In this document: positions 52,116 to 60,001 of the stretch, piece after piece
Position numbering within the stretch: position 1 is the first letter of the stretch
How the letters are laid out: each line of letters opens with the position of its first letter
DNA from: Lachnospiraceae bacterium
GTDB taxonomy: Bacteria > Bacillota > Clostridia > Lachnospirales > Lachnospiraceae
Direction: 5' to 3'
Length of the DNA stretch: 64,000 bases
Assembly: GCA_029071325.1 (NCBI GenBank)
Contig: JAIEAP010000042.1
Coordinates: forward strand, 246,337-310,336
The notes under the pieces: model-generated
Database searches by the model: none
What the model saw: only the letters and a program-made list of their open reading frames with translations
What the model was told of the DNA's origin: nothing
Position numbers and translations under genes: made by a program

Positions 52116-53006
52116 TCAGGAAATCAATCGCATGACATCCAGTCTTCCCCACCCCTGCGTCTCTCTTGGTTTCCCGATATCCACCGATGTCTCATACAGC
52201 CGCAGCTTCACCTCTGCCGGTTTCAGCCGTGGTCGCTTCTCCAAGAGAACGGCAATAGCTCCCGCCACCACAGGTGTTGCCATGGATGTTCCGCTCTTTA
52301 CTTCATAAGAATTGGCATTTCTGCCGCAGCTTATGATTGCCGTACCAGGTGCCACGATCTCAGGCTTCATCACACAGCTTCCAGTAGGGCCTCTCCCGCT
52401 GTATCCCTTCATCAACCCCAAAGAACGCACATTGACCGCATCATCATCACTGCTTCCCACCGTAATAATAGTCTTGCACAATCCGGGGATTGTAATACTG
52501 CTTTCCCTGGGTCCATTATTACCGGCTGCGGCCACAACAACGATGCCGGCATCCCACACCTCCTCCATGGTTGCAAGCAGAAGCTTCTGCTCCTCTTCCC
52601 TTGCCGTGGCAAGCATGCCCACGGAAATATTTAGGATTCGGACCCGGTATTCCTCCTTGTGCTCCATCAGCCAGCGCAGTGCCTGTACCACCTGTTTTGT
52701 ATTTCCTTTGCCCATACGATCTAAGACTTTAACGGACAGAATGGAAGCCCCCGGCGCCATCCCGGTATAGCGTCCTCTTCCGGCAAAACCGGAACCCGCG
52801 ATGATTCCCGAGACATGCGTACCATGCCCATTGTCGTCATATGGTTTCTTCCTCCCATACACCGCATCCACAAATCCTATTGTCCGCTGTCCAAAATCTA
52901 TATGTGAAGCAATACCAGTGTCCATCACCGCAACGGTTACTCCGTTTCCGATGTATCCCAGCTTGTGCGCCTCATCCGCATGAGTCACCCGTCTGACTTG
53001 TTCCAT
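52116..53006 (-). CDS. Subtilisin-like serine protease without signal or propeptide
   Basis: 296 residues from the ATG at 53006 (AAAGGA upstream). It consists of little more than the S8 catalytic domain: D29 (AVMDTGI), H61 (NGHGTHVSG), oxyanion N163 (AAAGNNGP) and S241 (SGTSMATP). It has no signal peptide or recognisable pro-domain, so it is probably intracellular, as with ISP-type subtilases, or secreted by an unusual route. It may be involved in sporulation or germination (inference only). It follows pnp but is separated from it by a terminator. Confidence 0.9.
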   Translation of the reverse strand: MEQVRRVTHADEAHKLGYIGNGVTVAVMDTGIASHIDFGQRTIGFVDAVYGRKKPYDDNGHGTHVSGIIAGSGFAGRGRYTGMAPGASILSVKVLDRMGKGNTKQVVQALRWLMEHKEEYRVRILNISVGMLATAREEEQKLLLATMEEVWDAGIVVVAAAGNNGPRESSITIPGLCKTIITVGSSDDDAVNVRSLGLMKGYSGRGPTGSCVMKPEIVAPGTAIISCGRNANSYEVKSGTSMATPVVAGAIAVLLEKRPRLKPAEVKLRLYETSVDIGKPRETQGWGRLDVMRLIS

Positions 53007-53035
53007 CAAATGTATCCTTTTTCTTTTAGTGTATG

Positions 53036-53068
53036 CAAAAAGGGTGCCATGGCTCACCATGACACCCT
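53036..53068 (-). terminator. Terminator of pnp
   Basis: Minus strand AGGGTGTCATGG pairs with CCATGGCACCCT (one mismatch) around loop TGAG, followed by TTTTTG. It lies about 17 bases after the pnp stop codon. Confidence 0.85.
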
Positions 53069-53084
53069 GTCAATATAAAGGTAC

Positions 53085-55175
53085 TTATGCCTTCGGCACA
53101 TCCTTGATGGAGAAGCTGATTCTTCCCATCTTATCCTTGCCCATGCAGATACAGGTAACCGTATCTCCCAAGGTCAGCACATCCTCTACATGTTCGATAC
53201 GCTGTTTGGCAATCTTAGAAATATGAACCATTCCTTCTTTGCCAGGCGCGAACTCGATAAATGCGCCGAACTCCTTGATGCTGACTACCTTTCCGGTGAA
53301 GATCTGTCCCTCCTCAAAGTCGGTAACGATCACGCGGATAATATCCGCCGCCTTCTCCAGCATCTCTTTATCCGTGCCGCAGATGCTGACTGCACCGTCA
53401 TCGGTAATGTCAATTTTCACTCCGGTACGGTCGATGATCTCATTGATAGTCTTACCCTTCTGCCCCACTACATCGCCGATCTTAGACGGATCGATCTGAA
53501 TCTGAAGGATCTTCGGCGCGTAAGGACCAACCTCTTTTCTGGGCTCCGCAATTGCCTTGGACATTACTTCATCCATAATGAAAAGCCTTGCCTCTCTTGT
53601 CCTGCGGATCGCTTCCTCCACGATAGGTCTGGTCAGACCATGAATCTTGATATCCATCTGGATTGCAGTGATACCCTCATGAGTACCGGTCACTTTAAAG
53701 TCCATGTCACCGAAGAAGTCTTCCAGTCCCTGAATATCGGTAAGTACAATATAGTCATCATCGCTCTCACCTGTTACAAGACCGCAGGAAATACCTGCCA
53801 CCATTTTCTTGATAGGCACACCTGCCGCCATCAGCGCCATACAGGATGCACAGGTGGATGCCATAGAGGTAGAACCATTGGACTCAAAGGTCTCCGACAC
53901 CGCACGGATCGCATACGGGAATTCTTCCTCGCTGGGCAACATAGGAATCAACGCTTTCTCTGCCAATGCGCCATGACCGATCTCACGGCGTCCCGGTCCT
54001 CTGGACGGCTTGGTCTCTCCCACAGAATAGGATGGGAAATTGTAGTGATGCATATAACGCTTACCGGTGATATTAGCATCCAGTCCGTCCACCTTCTGCA
54101 TTTCAGACAGAGGCGCCAGTGTTACCACATCACAGATCTGAGTCTGTCCACGGGTAAACATAGCAGAACCATGCACTCTCGGAATCAGATCCACCTCTGC
54201 TGCTAACGGGCGGATCTCATTGATGGCACGTCCATCCGGACGCTTGTGATCCTTTAAGATCATCTTACGGACAGTCTTCTTCTGATACTGATATACTGCC
54301 TCACCCAATACGGCAAGCCATTCCTCATTCTCCGCAAACGCCTCCTCAAACTTCTCGGTGATCACGCGGATATTTTCTTCTCTCTTCTGCTTTTCGTCAG
54401 TAAATACAGCAACTTCCATTTCCTCCGGCGTCACAAGCTCGCGCATTGCCGCGAACATTTCCTCCGGTATCGCACAACTGGTGTAATCATGCTTCGGCTT
54501 ACCTACCTCCGCCACCATTTTATTGATAAATGCGTTGATGGTCTGGTTGATGTCGTGCGCCATATAGATTGCCTCAAGCATCTTATCTTCCGGCACCTCA
54601 TTCGCTCCCGCCTCGATCATGATGACCTTCTCCATTGTAGATGCAACAGTCAGCTGAAGATCGCCGTTATCCCACACTTCCTGAGAGGGATTTACCACAA
54701 ACTCACCATTCACCATACCGATCTGAGTCATCGCGCAGGGCCCGGCAAAGGGGATATCAGAAATACAGGTTGCAATAGCAGCGCCCAGCATCGCCACGAT
54801 CTCCGGACGGCACTCCGGGTCCACGCTCATGACCATGTTATTCAGCGTTACGTCATTGCGGTAATCCTTCGGGAACAGCGGTCTCATGGGACGGTCGATG
54901 ACACGGGAAGTCAGGATTGCATTTTCTGATGCCTTCCCCTCTCTCTTGTTAAATCCGCCCGGGATTTTGCCGACTGCATAGAACTTCTCCTCAAACTCCA
55001 CGCTGAGGGGGAAGAAATCAATTCCCTCCCTTGGCTTGTCCGACGCAGTTGCCGTAGATAAAACGGTTGTCTCACCATAGTGCATCAATGCACATCCATT
55101 TGCCTGCTTACCCACACGATTGACGTCTACTGTGAGTGTTCTGCCGGCAAGTTCCATTGAAAAACTCTGATACAT
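53085..55175 (-). CDS. pnp: Polyribonucleotide nucleotidyltransferase (PNPase)
   Basis: 3'-5' phosphorolytic exoribonuclease of the mRNA decay machinery. 696 residues: two RNase PH-like domains (about 1-215 and 310-540; FSVxYSVGETKPSRGPGRREIGHGALAEKAL-type active region around residue 390), a KH domain (DVVGQKGKTINEI) and a C-terminal S1 domain (KEFGAFIEFAPGKEGMVHI). AAAGGAG precedes the ATG. Upstream is an unusually structured 5' region that may be autoregulatory. Confidence 0.97.
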   Translation of the reverse strand: MYQSFSMELAGRTLTVDVNRVGKQANGCALMHYGETTVLSTATASDKPREGIDFFPLSVEFEEKFYAVGKIPGGFNKREGKASENAILTSRVIDRPMRPLFPKDYRNDVTLNNMVMSVDPECRPEIVAMLGAAIATCISDIPFAGPCAMTQIGMVNGEFVVNPSQEVWDNGDLQLTVASTMEKVIMIEAGANEVPEDKMLEAIYMAHDINQTINAFINKMVAEVGKPKHDYTSCAIPEEMFAAMRELVTPEEMEVAVFTDEKQKREENIRVITEKFEEAFAENEEWLAVLGEAVYQYQKKTVRKMILKDHKRPDGRAINEIRPLAAEVDLIPRVHGSAMFTRGQTQICDVVTLAPLSEMQKVDGLDANITGKRYMHHYNFPSYSVGETKPSRGPGRREIGHGALAEKALIPMLPSEEEFPYAIRAVSETFESNGSTSMASTCASCMALMAAGVPIKKMVAGISCGLVTGESDDDYIVLTDIQGLEDFFGDMDFKVTGTHEGITAIQMDIKIHGLTRPIVEEAIRRTREARLFIMDEVMSKAIAEPRKEVGPYAPKILQIQIDPSKIGDVVGQKGKTINEIIDRTGVKIDITDDGAVSICGTDKEMLEKAADIIRVIVTDFEEGQIFTGKVVSIKEFGAFIEFAPGKEGMVHISKIAKQRIEHVEDVLTLGDTVTCICMGKDKMGRISFSIKDVPKA

Positions 55176-55218
55176 AATTTTCTCCTTTTATTGTATACAG
55201 GGACTCCCTGTTTATTTG

Positions 55219-55331
55219 GGCAGAAGCCGCCGAAACTACTGACTGACACAGGAAAATAAGGCTATGCTGCACAAATCCGGCTGCACCCGGTTTCCTGCAC
55301 CGGTCAGTGGTCTCGGAGTGTATCTTCTGCC
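55219..55331 (-). promoter_or_regulatory. Long imperfect hairpin in the pnp leader
   Basis: Nested arms pair across 113 bases: GGCAGAAG with CTTCTGCC (55219-55226 / 55324-55331), ACTGAC with GTCAGT (55238-55243 / 55303-55308) and CAGGAAA with TTTCCTG (55249-55255 / 55291-55297). It ends 43 bases before the pnp start. In E. coli a pnp leader hairpin is cut by RNase III and mediates autoregulation; a similar role here is inference. Confidence 0.5.
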
Positions 55332-55393
55332 AGAACAAAGCGGACAAGACCGCATTAGCTCTCTACACATTAAAATGGCGGATGCCATTCGAC

Positions 55394-55419
55394 GGTATAA
55401 TGTCTGTCAACATTATACC
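55394..55419. promoter_or_regulatory. 26-bp palindrome between rpsO and pnp
   Basis: GGTATAATGT and its perfect reverse complement flank 6 bases. It carries TATAAT on both strands, and the minus strand reads TTGACA (55405-55410) inside it. It sits directly after the rpsO terminator, so it may overlap a pnp promoter or be an operator; no good -10 box lies at the right distance from that TTGACA. Confidence 0.5.
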
Positions 55420-55449
55420 ATAAAATAGAGCGGAAATACTCCGCTCTAT
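55420..55449 (-). terminator. Terminator after rpsO
   Basis: Minus strand ATAGAGCGGA (55440-55449) pairs with TCCGCTCTAT (55425-55434) around a five-base loop, then a TTTTA run. It lies 15 bases past the rpsO stop codon, so pnp probably has its own promoter. Confidence 0.75.
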
Positions 55450-55463
55450 CCTATAACCTATCA

Positions 55464-55730
55464 TTATTTTCTTAAGCCCAGACGCTCAATCAGAGTACGA
55501 TATCTCTCGATATCTATCTTCTTCAAGTAAGCCAGCAGACGACGTCTCTGACCTACCATCTTCAGAAGTCCTCTTCTGGAGTGATGATCCTTCTGGTTCA
55601 CCTTCAAATGCTCGGTCAACTCATTGATCCTGGTCGTCAGCAGTGCAATCTGAACCTCCGGTGAACCGGTATCGCCAGGTGTTCTGCCATACTCTGTGAT
55701 AATAGTCTGTTTCTGTTCTTTGGATAACAT
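55464..55730 (-). CDS. rpsO: 30S ribosomal protein S15
   Basis: 88 residues, the standard length, starting [15 protein letters not shown], with [37 protein letters not shown] and the [13 protein letters not shown] ending. The ATG at 55730 has AAAGGAGG upstream. S15 binds 16S rRNA early in 30S assembly and often represses its own mRNA; the 90-base leader could hold such a site. Confidence 0.98.
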   Translation of the reverse strand: MLSKEQKQTIITEYGRTPGDTGSPEVQIALLTTRINELTEHLKVNQKDHHSRRGLLKMVGQRRRLLAYLKKIDIERYRTLIERLGLRK

Positions 55731-55821
55731 ATTTCTTTCCTCCTTTATGTTCTCATCGCCGGACAATCAGTAAAAGGTCGGAGTGTCCATCTACCGAATA
55801 TCGGCTCATTCATACCCCCAA

Positions 55822-55850
55822 AATATACCATATATCCCCTGGTTTGTAAA
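55822..55850 (-). promoter_or_regulatory. Promoter of rpsO
   Basis: Minus strand TTTACA (55845-55850), a 17-base spacer and TATATT (55822-55827), giving a leader of about 85 bases. Confidence 0.65.
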
Positions 55851-55865
55851 GAAGTTTTTCAGCGT

Positions 55866-56912
55866 TTACAGTACACGCACTACCTTTACCGGGGAACGGT
55901 AATATGCATTGGAAATCTTGATTCCAGTGGTCGGAGAACTTGCATGTACGATCTGTCCATTACCGATATAGATTGCCACATGATTGATACCGCCGCCATT
56001 GCTGTAGAAGAACAGATCTCCCGGCTGTGCCTCAGACGCGCTGATGCTTGTCCCGCATCCTGCCTGTGCCCGTGAGGAATGCGGCAGATATACTCCGTAA
56101 TTTGCATATACGGAAAGTACGAAACCTGAGCAGTCTGCTCCTCTTGTCAGACTGGTACCGCCCCACACATAAGGATTCCCTACAAACTGTGTTGCATAAG
56201 ATACCAGAGATACTCTCACATCAGACACTCCCTGACCATACTTCAGTTCGGTCATGGTCTGTGCCTTAGGAAGCTGTGTGGAAATCTCTACATATTCTTT
56301 GCTGACATACCCTACATCACCGTCCAGATCAATCTGTACCCAGTCTCCGTAATCCTCTGTTACTTCCAGTTCCTCACCCTCAGGCATAAGCGCCAGAATG
56401 GTGCAATCCGTATTCATCTCTACGCGCACATTCAAAGTCTGTGTTGTAACGGTAGCAATTGTCTTCTTAATCTCCTCTGCTTTCGCAGCCGCCTCATCAC
56501 CAGTAATAATATACTCAGCCTTGACATATCCGCTCACTTTGCCCGACTGGATCTTGTACCATTCTCCTGCCGTCTCAAGAATCTCACAGCCCGCGTCATT
56601 CTGCATTTTACCAACAATCTCAGCGCTGGTATCCGGCTCCTTGCGGACATTTAAACTGCTGTCCACCTGAGCAATTCCCAGATTAGTATATCCGCAGATC
56701 GTGGTATCCTCCTGAACTGGTGCCGCCGCTGTCGTCTCGGGCGCTGCATCTGCAACCACAACCTGTTCTGTATTATAGTAAGCATCCATGGTAGAAAATA
56801 TTCCCGCATTCAGCCCGGTTCCCGCCGACGCCATCTTAGAACCTCCAATGCCCATCGTCAGCCCACAGGCAAGAACAAATGCTGTTGCTTTCCACAGATT
56901 ATTTGACTTCAT
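55866..56912 (-). CDS. SH3-domain NlpC/P60 peptidoglycan endopeptidase
   Basis: 348 residues: signal peptide (about 1-30), two SH3b domains (about 75-140 and 155-215) and a C-terminal NlpC/P60 cysteine peptidase domain (about 230-348). The catalytic cysteine is in GADCSGFVLS and the histidine in GGINHVAIYIG. It is a secreted enzyme that cuts peptidoglycan stem peptides, as in gamma-D-glutamyl-diamino-acid endopeptidases. It has a strong promoter and lies between rpsO and the repeat cluster. Confidence 0.93.
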   Translation of the reverse strand: MKSNNLWKATAFVLACGLTMGIGGSKMASAGTGLNAGIFSTMDAYYNTEQVVVADAAPETTAAAPVQEDTTICGYTNLGIAQVDSSLNVRKEPDTSAEIVGKMQNDAGCEILETAGEWYKIQSGKVSGYVKAEYIITGDEAAAKAEEIKKTIATVTTQTLNVRVEMNTDCTILALMPEGEELEVTEDYGDWVQIDLDGDVGYVSKEYVEISTQLPKAQTMTELKYGQGVSDVRVSLVSYATQFVGNPYVWGGTSLTRGADCSGFVLSVYANYGVYLPHSSRAQAGCGTSISASEAQPGDLFFYSNGGGINHVAIYIGNGQIVHASSPTTGIKISNAYYRSPVKVVRVL

Positions 56913-56962
56913 GAAATACCTCCTGACATTTTAACCCAAAGTTTACCTTCTCACAAATACAG

Positions 56963-56991
56963 ATTATAGCAACTACCGTTCATAATGTCAA
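56963..56991 (-). promoter_or_regulatory. Strong promoter of the NlpC/P60 gene
   Basis: Both consensus boxes are perfect on the minus strand: TTGACA (56986-56991), a 17-base spacer and TATAAT (56963-56968). The leader is about 45 bases. Confidence 0.88.
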
Positions 56992-57023
56992 CACATTCAT
57001 GTAATATTTATGTAACATTTATC

Positions 57024-57336
57024 ACAGTTCCGCCATCGTCCGTATTGCGGGCGAATCATGCTTGCATGAATGAGCACGCAATATGGGACGATGAGGGGAG
57101 CGCCTTCTTATGAGCAAAGTTAGCTGCGAAGCAGCGAAAAAGCACCGCAGGTTGCTAAGTGCCAGTGGCACTTGTTTAGCAACGACCGAAGCGGAGCGTA
57201 GAACTTTGCGAATGGCGCGGCCGGAACTGTATTTCTTCTGTACGAGAAATGCCCCTAATGAGCGAAATGCGCTGCATAGCAGCGCCAGACAGCTTGCTGG
57301 CTGATTTTGCGCATGTGGGTGGGGACTGTGAATAGT
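57024..57336. mobile_element. MITE-like repeat, larger copy of the 18-kb element family
   Basis: A non-coding, hairpin-rich segment. The left end reads TCACAGTTCC and the right end GGGGACTGTGAATAG, as imperfect terminal inverted repeats. The last 50 or so bases (57288-57336) match the left end of the 18.0-kb element, inverted, with about four differences. Internal hairpins include CATCGTCC/GGACGATG with ATTGCG/CGCAAT (57034-57092), GTTGCTAA/TTAGCAAC around AAGTGCC/GGCACTT (about 57150-57182), CAAAGTT/AACTTTG as outer arms, and GCGCTGC/GCAGCGC. No transposase is present. It fills most of the 519-base gene-free stretch 56913-57431. Confidence 0.6.
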
Positions 57337-57421
57337 AACGGTTCTATCAATGATGTGCGTGGCTGCTTGCAGACAAAGCACATTTCAAATGGCGCGGCCG
57401 GAACTGCATTCTTCTGTGCAC
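57211..57421. repeat. Direct repeat pair in the 57-kb repeat cluster
   Basis: AATGGCGCGGCCGGAACTG is identical at 57211-57229 and 57388-57406, and similarity continues for about 14 more bases (CATTCTTCTGT against TATTTCTTCTGT). The second copy lies outside the element's right end, between it and the WYL gene, suggesting a nested or partly deleted second element. Confidence 0.6.
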
Positions 57422-57431
57422 AGCACACTCT

Positions 57432-58352
57432 CTACTCCTCTTCCCCGCCTTCATATCGTCTCAGTGTACGAATCAAAGCCTCATGCATTTCCCGCTTAAT
57501 CTCTTCCGGCTCTAAAAGTTCTACCTGATCACGGAAGGTCAACAGCCAGGTGATCAGATGCTCCTTATCCGTATAGTCTGCATGAAAGAGAAGTTTTCCG
57601 TCTGCCTGCTCCTCGAAACATCCCGTCCCGAATTCTTCTACCAGCCGCCACTTACAGCCAGCATCAAATAAAGCCTTTACATGGATACCGCCGGGAAAAA
57701 TACGTTCGTCGCCAAGTTCCGGCAAAGGTACCGTTCGTTTGGAATATGTATTTTCTGACAGACCAAGCTTGTCCATCCTGTTCAGCTTAAATAAACGAAA
57801 ATCCTCTTTTGCTTTGCACCATCCCCATACATACCAGCTGGACCAGCGGAAAATCAGATAATACGGCTCAATTCTTCTCTCGCTCTCTCCCCGTGGTGCA
57901 TAGTAGAAAAATTCCAGTTCCCTGCAGTGTTCAATCGCGCTTCGTATCAGCTCGATTTTGGGTGCAAGAGAATCCTTGTACCAGGAAGAAAGGTCAAGCA
58001 AAACCGTTTGATTTCCGGTCATAAAATCAGACGCTCCGACAGACAATTTCTCCATCAACTGACCATACCGGTTCGTTCCGTTGACGCTGTCCAGACTTCT
58101 AAGTCCAGCCAGAATATCCTGCATTTCAGCGTTGGTAAGCAGCGTGCGCTCCATTTTGTAATTATCCATGATCGAAATGCCGCCATTGCTCCCCTGCTTT
58201 GTCACGATAGGAATTCCTGCCTTACATAAGTCCTCAATATCACGGTTGATGGTTCTTCTCGAGACCTCGAATTGCTCTGCCAGCCAGGGAGCAGTCACCA
58301 CATCCTTTTGCAGCAAAATGGATAATATTCCAATCAATCGATCTATTTTCAT
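57432..58352 (-). CDS. WYL-domain transcriptional regulator
   Basis: 306 residues: an N-terminal DeoR-like winged helix (about 1-60; QFEVSRRTINRDIEDLCKAG), a WYL domain (about 135-215; YYLIFRWSSWYVWGWC carries the W-Y-L-type motif) and a C-terminal WCX-like extension. WYL domains sense small ligands or nucleic acids. The ATG at 58352 follows AAAGGAAC; the reading up to 58403 lacks a ribosome site. No obvious target operon is adjacent, and its 3' end abuts the repeat cluster. Confidence 0.92.
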   Translation of the reverse strand: MKIDRLIGILSILLQKDVVTAPWLAEQFEVSRRTINRDIEDLCKAGIPIVTKQGSNGGISIMDNYKMERTLLTNAEMQDILAGLRSLDSVNGTNRYGQLMEKLSVGASDFMTGNQTVLLDLSSWYKDSLAPKIELIRSAIEHCRELEFFYYAPRGESERRIEPYYLIFRWSSWYVWGWCKAKEDFRLFKLNRMDKLGLSENTYSKRTVPLPELGDERIFPGGIHVKALFDAGCKWRLVEEFGTGCFEEQADGKLLFHADYTDKEHLITWLLTFRDQVELLEPEEIKREMHEALIRTLRRYEGGEEE

Positions 58353-58406
58353 ATCTGTTCCTTTCGTACTATGGTTTGCGTTTCTTCGCCAAGAAAGAAC
58401 CACTCT

Positions 58407-58946
58407 CTATTTATTCGCACTTTCCATAGTCATAATAAGTTGAACTACAGAAAAATGTTTAGGATTCAGATAATTAACGCCCTCATCGATCAACGCAAAA
58501 CTGTCGTGATCAAAAGGAATATTTTCATCGTCCATAAAATCATCATCAATCCATACAATATCAGAAAATTCGCACGGCAGTAAATTAGTATGGGAACATT
58601 GCAATATTTCATCCTCAAAAGAAGGTATAGCAATACAGGATATTCCATAATCTGATACATTTTCATTAAATATATGAATATGACTGCTTAATACAAAGCC
58701 CCATCTGTAATCCGAAGAAACGTATGCCACTATATTTGAAGGAACCAGTTCAACTGCTTCGGTATATGTGTCTATGCTGGAATCATAATAGACCGTAAGC
58801 CAATGTAAATCCTTATTATATGCGCCTTCACCGGACACAAAATAATTTCCAATAATGCCTTCTAACTTTCCACTCAATGAAAACTTTGCTTTGCTCGGTT
58901 CCCTTTTCTCAGATCGAATCATATATTTGTTAAGTTCAATCATCAT
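58407..58946 (-). CDS. Hypothetical protein in the accessory block
   Basis: 179 residues, acidic, no membrane helix, no family I recognise. The middle (NKDLHWLTVYYDSSIDTYTE) and a strongly acidic stretch (WIDDDFMDDENIPFDHDSF, about 134-152) are its main features. The base composition is more AT-rich than the core genes around it. It starts at an ATG with GGAG five bases upstream and lies 51 bases downstream of the PIN toxin gene. Its size and acidity resemble small immunity or antitoxin proteins, but this is speculation. Confidence 0.6.
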   Translation of the reverse strand: MMIELNKYMIRSEKREPSKAKFSLSGKLEGIIGNYFVSGEGAYNKDLHWLTVYYDSSIDTYTEAVELVPSNIVAYVSSDYRWGFVLSSHIHIFNENVSDYGISCIAIPSFEDEILQCSHTNLLPCEFSDIVWIDDDFMDDENIPFDHDSFALIDEGVNYLNPKHFSVVQLIMTMESANK

Positions 58947-58997
58947 TCTCACTCCGTAAACGGGACGTTTCTCTCCTCAGTCCCACTTTTCCATAAA

Positions 58998-59420
58998 TCA
59001 ATTTTCTCTTGTTGCTTCCATGATCTTCATCATTTCCGCAGGAGTAACGATAAAATCCCTAAATGGATAATGTTTCTGATTACCTGTAACTAAATAGGCA
59101 CCATCATCCCGCTTTTCCATAGCCACCTCATAGAACACAAGGTCATCCATATCAATCAAAACCGCACCTGTGGATTGCGGAAACACTTCAACCCCATACT
59201 GCCTGACTGCTTCAAGAACTGTCCGAATTACTTCCTCTCGTAGATGGAATTTTTCTCTATGAAGCACTTCATCATATTCAGTTAAAATATCCTGATGATA
59301 CAACGGAATAATCTTCCCTTCAAAAACAGCATCTAATACCTTAATTGTAGCTGAATCTTCATTTTTAGAAAGTAACGCCGATAGCAATACATTTGTATCT
59401 ATCACTGCATAATATTCCAT
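58998..59420 (-). CDS. PIN-domain toxin
   Basis: 140 residues of the PIN (RNase) family: VIDTNVLLSALLSK at the N-terminus with the first catalytic aspartate, EYDEVLHREKF in the middle, and the acidic DMDDLVFYEVAMEKRDDGAYLVTGNQKHYP segment containing further acidic residues (about 96-125). It matches the toxin-component PIN subfamily. It is 6 bases downstream of a RelB-like antitoxin gene, the usual order. It should cleave RNA when released. Confidence 0.9.
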   Translation of the reverse strand: MEYYAVIDTNVLLSALLSKNEDSATIKVLDAVFEGKIIPLYHQDILTEYDEVLHREKFHLREEVIRTVLEAVRQYGVEVFPQSTGAVLIDMDDLVFYEVAMEKRDDGAYLVTGNQKHYPFRDFIVTPAEMMKIMEATREN

Positions 59421-59426
59421 CGAAAT

Positions 59427-59723
59427 CTACCTTTTTCTTTCTGCTCTTGCCGCTAAAATTTCAGCATTAATTTCATCAAGTGACATTTCCGGAACATCGG
59501 CTGCTTCCCTCCGCAACTCATAAAAAGCATTCTTCGCTTCTGCTCTTGTTATTGTCTGTTCAGGCAGTGTTGCTTCAAACGGAAGTCCTTTTACCATTTT
59601 ACTTCTGGTCATGAACATACGGAATGCCGTAGGTAAATCCATCCCAAGTCTTTCATATATTTCAGTCACTTCCTGCTTCAGTGCTTTATCTGCTCTAAAT
59701 TGAATCAAAACCTGTTCTGCCAT
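59427..59723 (-). CDS. RelB/DinJ-family antitoxin
   Basis: 98 residues from the ATG at 59723 (AAAGGAGG upstream; longer readings are unsupported). The N-terminal ribbon-helix-helix (VLIQFRADKALKQEVTEIYERLGMD, positions about 4-28) and the DLPTAFRMFMTRSK segment are typical of RelB/DinJ. The C-terminal part would wrap the toxin. RelB/DinJ usually pairs with a RelE/YafQ toxin; here the partner is a PIN protein. It probably represses its own promoter. Confidence 0.9.
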   Translation of the reverse strand: MAEQVLIQFRADKALKQEVTEIYERLGMDLPTAFRMFMTRSKMVKGLPFEATLPEQTITRAEAKNAFYELRREAADVPEMSLDEINAEILAARAERKR

Positions 59724-59826
59724 AGTGCCTCCTTTTTTGCAAACATATTGTAGTTGTTTTGCATGTGTTTGTAATAACATTATATTCTTTTATCATAAAA
59801 TTATCAACAAGTCTCTCATTCAAATA

Positions 59827-59873
59827 GGAATATCCAGAGTACAAAACTTTGGTTTGTACGACGGATGTATTCC
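59827..59873. promoter_or_regulatory. Long imperfect palindrome between the TA pair and the MerR gene
   Basis: Nested arms GGAATA/TATTCC, TCC/GGA and GTACAAA/TTTGTAC over 47 bases, in the AT-rich 278-base divergent region. It could be an operator for the antitoxin or the MerR-type regulator, or a transcript hairpin. Confidence 0.45.
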
Positions 59874-59940
59874 ACTCTACGAGACTCTAAAAGCCTTGAA
59901 CAACCATAGACATTTTTTCAAATTTCCGTTAAATTATCTA

Positions 59941-59971
59941 TTGACCCTCACGGAACGTCATAGATTACAGT
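59941..59971 (+). promoter_or_regulatory. MerR-type promoter with 19-base spacer
   Basis: TTGACC (59941-59946), a 19-base spacer and TACAGT (59966-59971), 30 bases upstream of the MerR/TipAS gene. The long spacer, containing a partial CACG/CGT dyad, is the hallmark of promoters activated by MerR proteins, so autoregulation is likely. Confidence 0.6.
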
Positions 59972-60001
59972 AGTTTTATCAGGAGCAGGGAGGACACAGC
60001 A

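Noticed and set aside
55108..55347. 79-residue minus-strand reading between rpsO and pnp
   Set aside because: It lies over the structured pnp leader and runs into pnp in another frame; no ribosome site.
57022..57381. 119-residue minus-strand reading across the 57-kb repeat
   Set aside because: It crosses several hairpins and terminal repeats; its composition is what a palindromic repeat yields by chance.
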